DNA of 5,802 bases from Helicobacteraceae bacterium. GTDB taxonomy: Bacteria; Campylobacterota; Campylobacteria; Campylobacterales; SZUA-545. Each line of letters starts with the position of its first letter. Within the stretch, counting starts at the first letter, position 1. Position numbers and translations under genes: made by a program. Below the pieces are notes generated by a model. The model searched no databases. It was not told the DNA's origin and saw only the letters and a program-made list of their open reading frames with translations. Below, piece after piece: positions 4,099-5,802 of this stretch. The DNA lies in the NCBI GenBank assembly GCA_031273735.1, contig JAISRI010000023.1:1-5802 (forward strand), read 5' to 3'.

Positions 4099-5163
4099 AT
4101 GTCGCGTATTTTCTCCCTGCTTTTTTTATTAACTCCGCTTTTTGCGGAAGAGTTTGTTTTGCGAAACGATCAAGTTTTGTTTAATTACGGCGTTACAAAA
4201 ATAACCGAAACGATAGGCGAACTAAAAGCCAAAACGGGCGCAAGCCTCTATATTAGCGCGGTTGGCGAGCTTGACGAAAACGTAACGATCGCCGAGTATT
4301 CGCAAAAACTTTTAGACGATAGAAATATAACGTCGTCTTACGTTTTGCTGACGATAAGCGCCTCCGATAGGCGGCTTTATATGATCGTCTCTCCCGATTT
4401 AGAGGATAAGATCGACAAAGAAAAAACGCTGTGCGAAACCTCCGATTGCCCTATCGCGCCGTTTTTTACTAAAACCCGCGCCGATCAGAGCGAAAAATTA
4501 CTGATTAACGTCGGCGTTTTTAACGGCGTAGCCTACATAATCGACGCGATCGCGCAAGGCTACGGCGTTACGCTTAAAAGCTCGCAAGGAAGCGTAAGCA
4601 AAGATTACGCAAGCTTTTTTCAAAAAAGCGACGATACTTTGCTAAATCCCAAAGGCGTCGAAAAGATGACGGAGATGATCGGCGAGTTAAAAGCGAAAAC
4701 GGGCGTCGGCGTTTATCTTGGGGTCGTTAAAAAACTCCGCGAAAATCAGACGATTACGGATTATGCCAAAGAATTGGCGAATAATTTAAGCGCGCCTTTT
4801 ATCGCCCTAGCTTTAAGTAGCGGCGACGCTCAGATTCAGATGATCGTTTCGCCCGATTTGGCGGGTAAGATCGACAAAGAGGACGTGTTATGCATTAGTC
4901 CGGGTTGCCCCATTATCCCGCTGATTGCAGAACACCGAAAGGATGTTGGCATAGAAACGCAGATTAACGCGGGGATTTTTAACGGCGTGGCTTATATCGC
5001 GGACGCGATCGCCAAAGAATACGGCGCTACGCTAGAAAGTTCCGTAGGAAGCGGAAGCAAAGATTTTACGACCGTTTTAACTACAATCGTTAAAATTATG
5101 GTTGTAGCCACGCTTATAGGTTTGGTCGTCGCTTATCGGCGCGGCAAGAAAGAAGGACAGTAA
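4099..5163 (+). CDS. secreted membrane-anchored protein with two TPM-like domains
   Basis: 354 residues. A signal peptide (about 1-16, MSRIFSLLFLLTPLFA) sends it across the inner membrane. Two tandem TPM-like domains follow (about 28-165 and 183-318), then a C-terminal membrane helix (about 328-346) and a basic tail (RRGKKEGQ), so the domains face the periplasm. Each copy has the TPM pattern: an IGELKAKTG opening, an 'I.(E/D)Y' segment, then MIVSPDL, KIDKE and FNGVAYI-DAIA-YG. Each also holds a Cys-x4-Cys pair followed by Pro (Cys112/117 and Cys265/270). TPM proteins include a plant thylakoid acid phosphatase and factors for photosystem repair; no activity can be assigned here. The start ATG has only a weak AAGAGA upstream. 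It is separated from the oxidase operon by a terminator but adjoins fixH with no gap, so a link to oxidase assembly is an inference. Confidence 0.75.
   Translation: MSRIFSLLFLLTPLFAEEFVLRNDQVLFNYGVTKITETIGELKAKTGASLYISAVGELDENVTIAEYSQKLLDDRNITSSYVLLTISASDRRLYMIVSPDLEDKIDKEKTLCETSDCPIAPFFTKTRADQSEKLLINVGVFNGVAYIIDAIAQGYGVTLKSSQGSVSKDYASFFQKSDDTLLNPKGVEKMTEMIGELKAKTGVGVYLGVVKKLRENQTITDYAKELANNLSAPFIALALSSGDAQIQMIVSPDLAGKIDKEDVLCISPGCPIIPLIAEHRKDVGIETQINAGIFNGVAYIADAIAKEYGATLESSVGSGSKDFTTVLTTIVKIMVVATLIGLVVAYRRGKKEGQ
4186..5037 (+). repeat. tandem domain duplication within the TPM gene
   Basis: Bases 4186-4578 (residues 30-160) and 4651-5037 (residues 185-313) encode homologous domains. By eye about 45% of residues are identical, with exact shared blocks IGELKAKTG, MIVSPDL, KIDKE and FNGVAYI, and matching Cys-x4-Cys spacing. 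At DNA level the blocks are clearly related but drifted at third positions, so this is an old internal duplication rather than a recent or assembly artefact. Confidence 0.85.
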
Positions 5164-5802
5164 TTGCAAAATCTCGATATCCCGCTCTATATTATGGCTA
5201 CGCTGATCGGCGTTTATGCCGTTTCAGCCGTTTTTGTTATCCTCGTAAAACGATTTAACTTGATCAAGCGCTCTTTGGCGCCCTATATCATCGTCGCTTC
5301 GCTGATTTTTATGTTTTCGGCGTTAAGCGCGATCCTTGTCGTTTCTAAAACGCTAAATCCGCCCGAAAACGATCTGCGTTATATGCAGAGTTATCAAGAG
5401 GTCGATAAGCGCGTTAATCAGATCCGCGAAGATAATGCCGTATTTGACTCTATTTATAACTACGAGTTTAAGTTTACCAAGTTTTCAAACGAACCGATCG
5501 GCGTTAAAAATACGCATGGCAAAATTGATAATTTTGAGCATAGTTTTACGATCGGCGAAAACGGTTTTAGTTTTGCGTTAAACGACAAAACGGGCGAGGT
5601 TATAACAGACGCAAAAATCGCGGCGCAAATCAGCCGCGTAGATACCAACGCTTACGATCAAGAGATCAACGCGACTTTTGGCGAAAACGAATACAATTTT
5701 GATAATATCGAGATAAAAAGCGAAGGGCGTTACCGCGTTACTTTGCGCGTTTTGGCTCCAGCCGCGTCGGCTTATTTGATACGCGAGATATATGCCCGCT
5801 AA
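5164..5802 (+). CDS. fixH: FixH/CcoH-like oxidase assembly protein
   Basis: 212 residues. FixH/CcoH proteins are inner-membrane factors needed for stable assembly of cbb3 oxidase, in part by contacting CcoP. Residues 40-62 form the expected membrane helix. It is followed by a conserved-looking segment (LRYMQSYQEVDKRVNQI, with AVFDSIY) and a periplasmic beta-rich domain ending in LNDKTGEVITDAKIAAQISR and GRYRVTLRVLAP, which fits the FixH pattern of 'L.D..G..I.DA.V...L.R' then 'G.Y.V.L'. An additional N-terminal helix (about 8-29) and a basic loop (VKRFNLIKR) precede it; most FixH proteins have one helix. The start is TTG, directly after the preceding stop, with AAGGA (5153-5157) six bases upstream; ATG at 5194 would shorten helix one. 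Two helices put the C-terminal domain in the periplasm, as expected. Family assignment is by motif only. The stop ends the window. Confidence 0.65.
   Translation: MQNLDIPLYIMATLIGVYAVSAVFVILVKRFNLIKRSLAPYIIVASLIFMFSALSAILVVSKTLNPPENDLRYMQSYQEVDKRVNQIREDNAVFDSIYNYEFKFTKFSNEPIGVKNTHGKIDNFEHSFTIGENGFSFALNDKTGEVITDAKIAAQISRVDTNAYDQEINATFGENEYNFDNIEIKSEGRYRVTLRVLAPAASAYLIREIYAR

Noticed and set aside
1..5802. CRISPR array, insertion sequence, phage or toxin-antitoxin module
   Set aside because: No regularly spaced repeats, transposase or integrase motifs, or toxin/antitoxin-like pairs are visible; the coding content is housekeeping and respiratory.

Overview
The window looks like a chromosomal segment from a member of the Campylobacterota (Epsilonproteobacteria), probably an uncultured or poorly sampled lineage. 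Three things point there: the oxidase gene order ccoN-ccoO-ccoQ-ccoP, the small DUF4006-type membrane protein directly after ccoP, and a FixH-like protein with a campylobacterial style of sequence. GC content is moderate and codons such as GCG and CGC are common. All genes are on the + strand.

Region by region: bases 1-227 are the 3' end of a peptidoglycan glycosyltransferase gene (murG). Bases 228-613 hold no convincing gene. This gap contains a small murG terminator candidate, a dense cluster of inverted repeats (261-400) including two perfect 8-bp stems arranged like an H-type pseudoknot, a weak promoter candidate and a 9-bp leader hairpin just before the ccoN ribosome binding site. Bases 614-4023 are a tightly packed operon: ccoN, ccoO, ccoQ, ccoP, a DUF4006-type protein and an unlisted 29-residue single-helix protein with a strong ribosome binding site. 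A strong factor-independent terminator (4031-4076) follows. Bases 4099-5802 carry two more genes, a secreted, membrane-anchored protein with two TPM-like domains and a FixH/CcoH-like protein ending on the last base of the window.

The cco genes encode the high-affinity cbb3-type cytochrome c oxidase used for microaerobic respiration. CcoN is the haem b/b3-CuB catalytic subunit, CcoO and CcoP are membrane-bound c-type cytochromes that feed it electrons, and CcoQ is a small accessory subunit. FixH/CcoH is known elsewhere as an assembly factor for this oxidase. The DUF4006, 29-residue and TPM proteins are plausible accessory factors by position only.

The most unusual points are a CcoP with a single haem-binding motif that looks like an internal deletion or fusion of the usual two cytochrome domains, the 29-residue helix protein, the duplicated TPM domain with a matching Cys-x4-Cys pair in each copy, the extra N-terminal membrane helix of FixH, and the structured leader.
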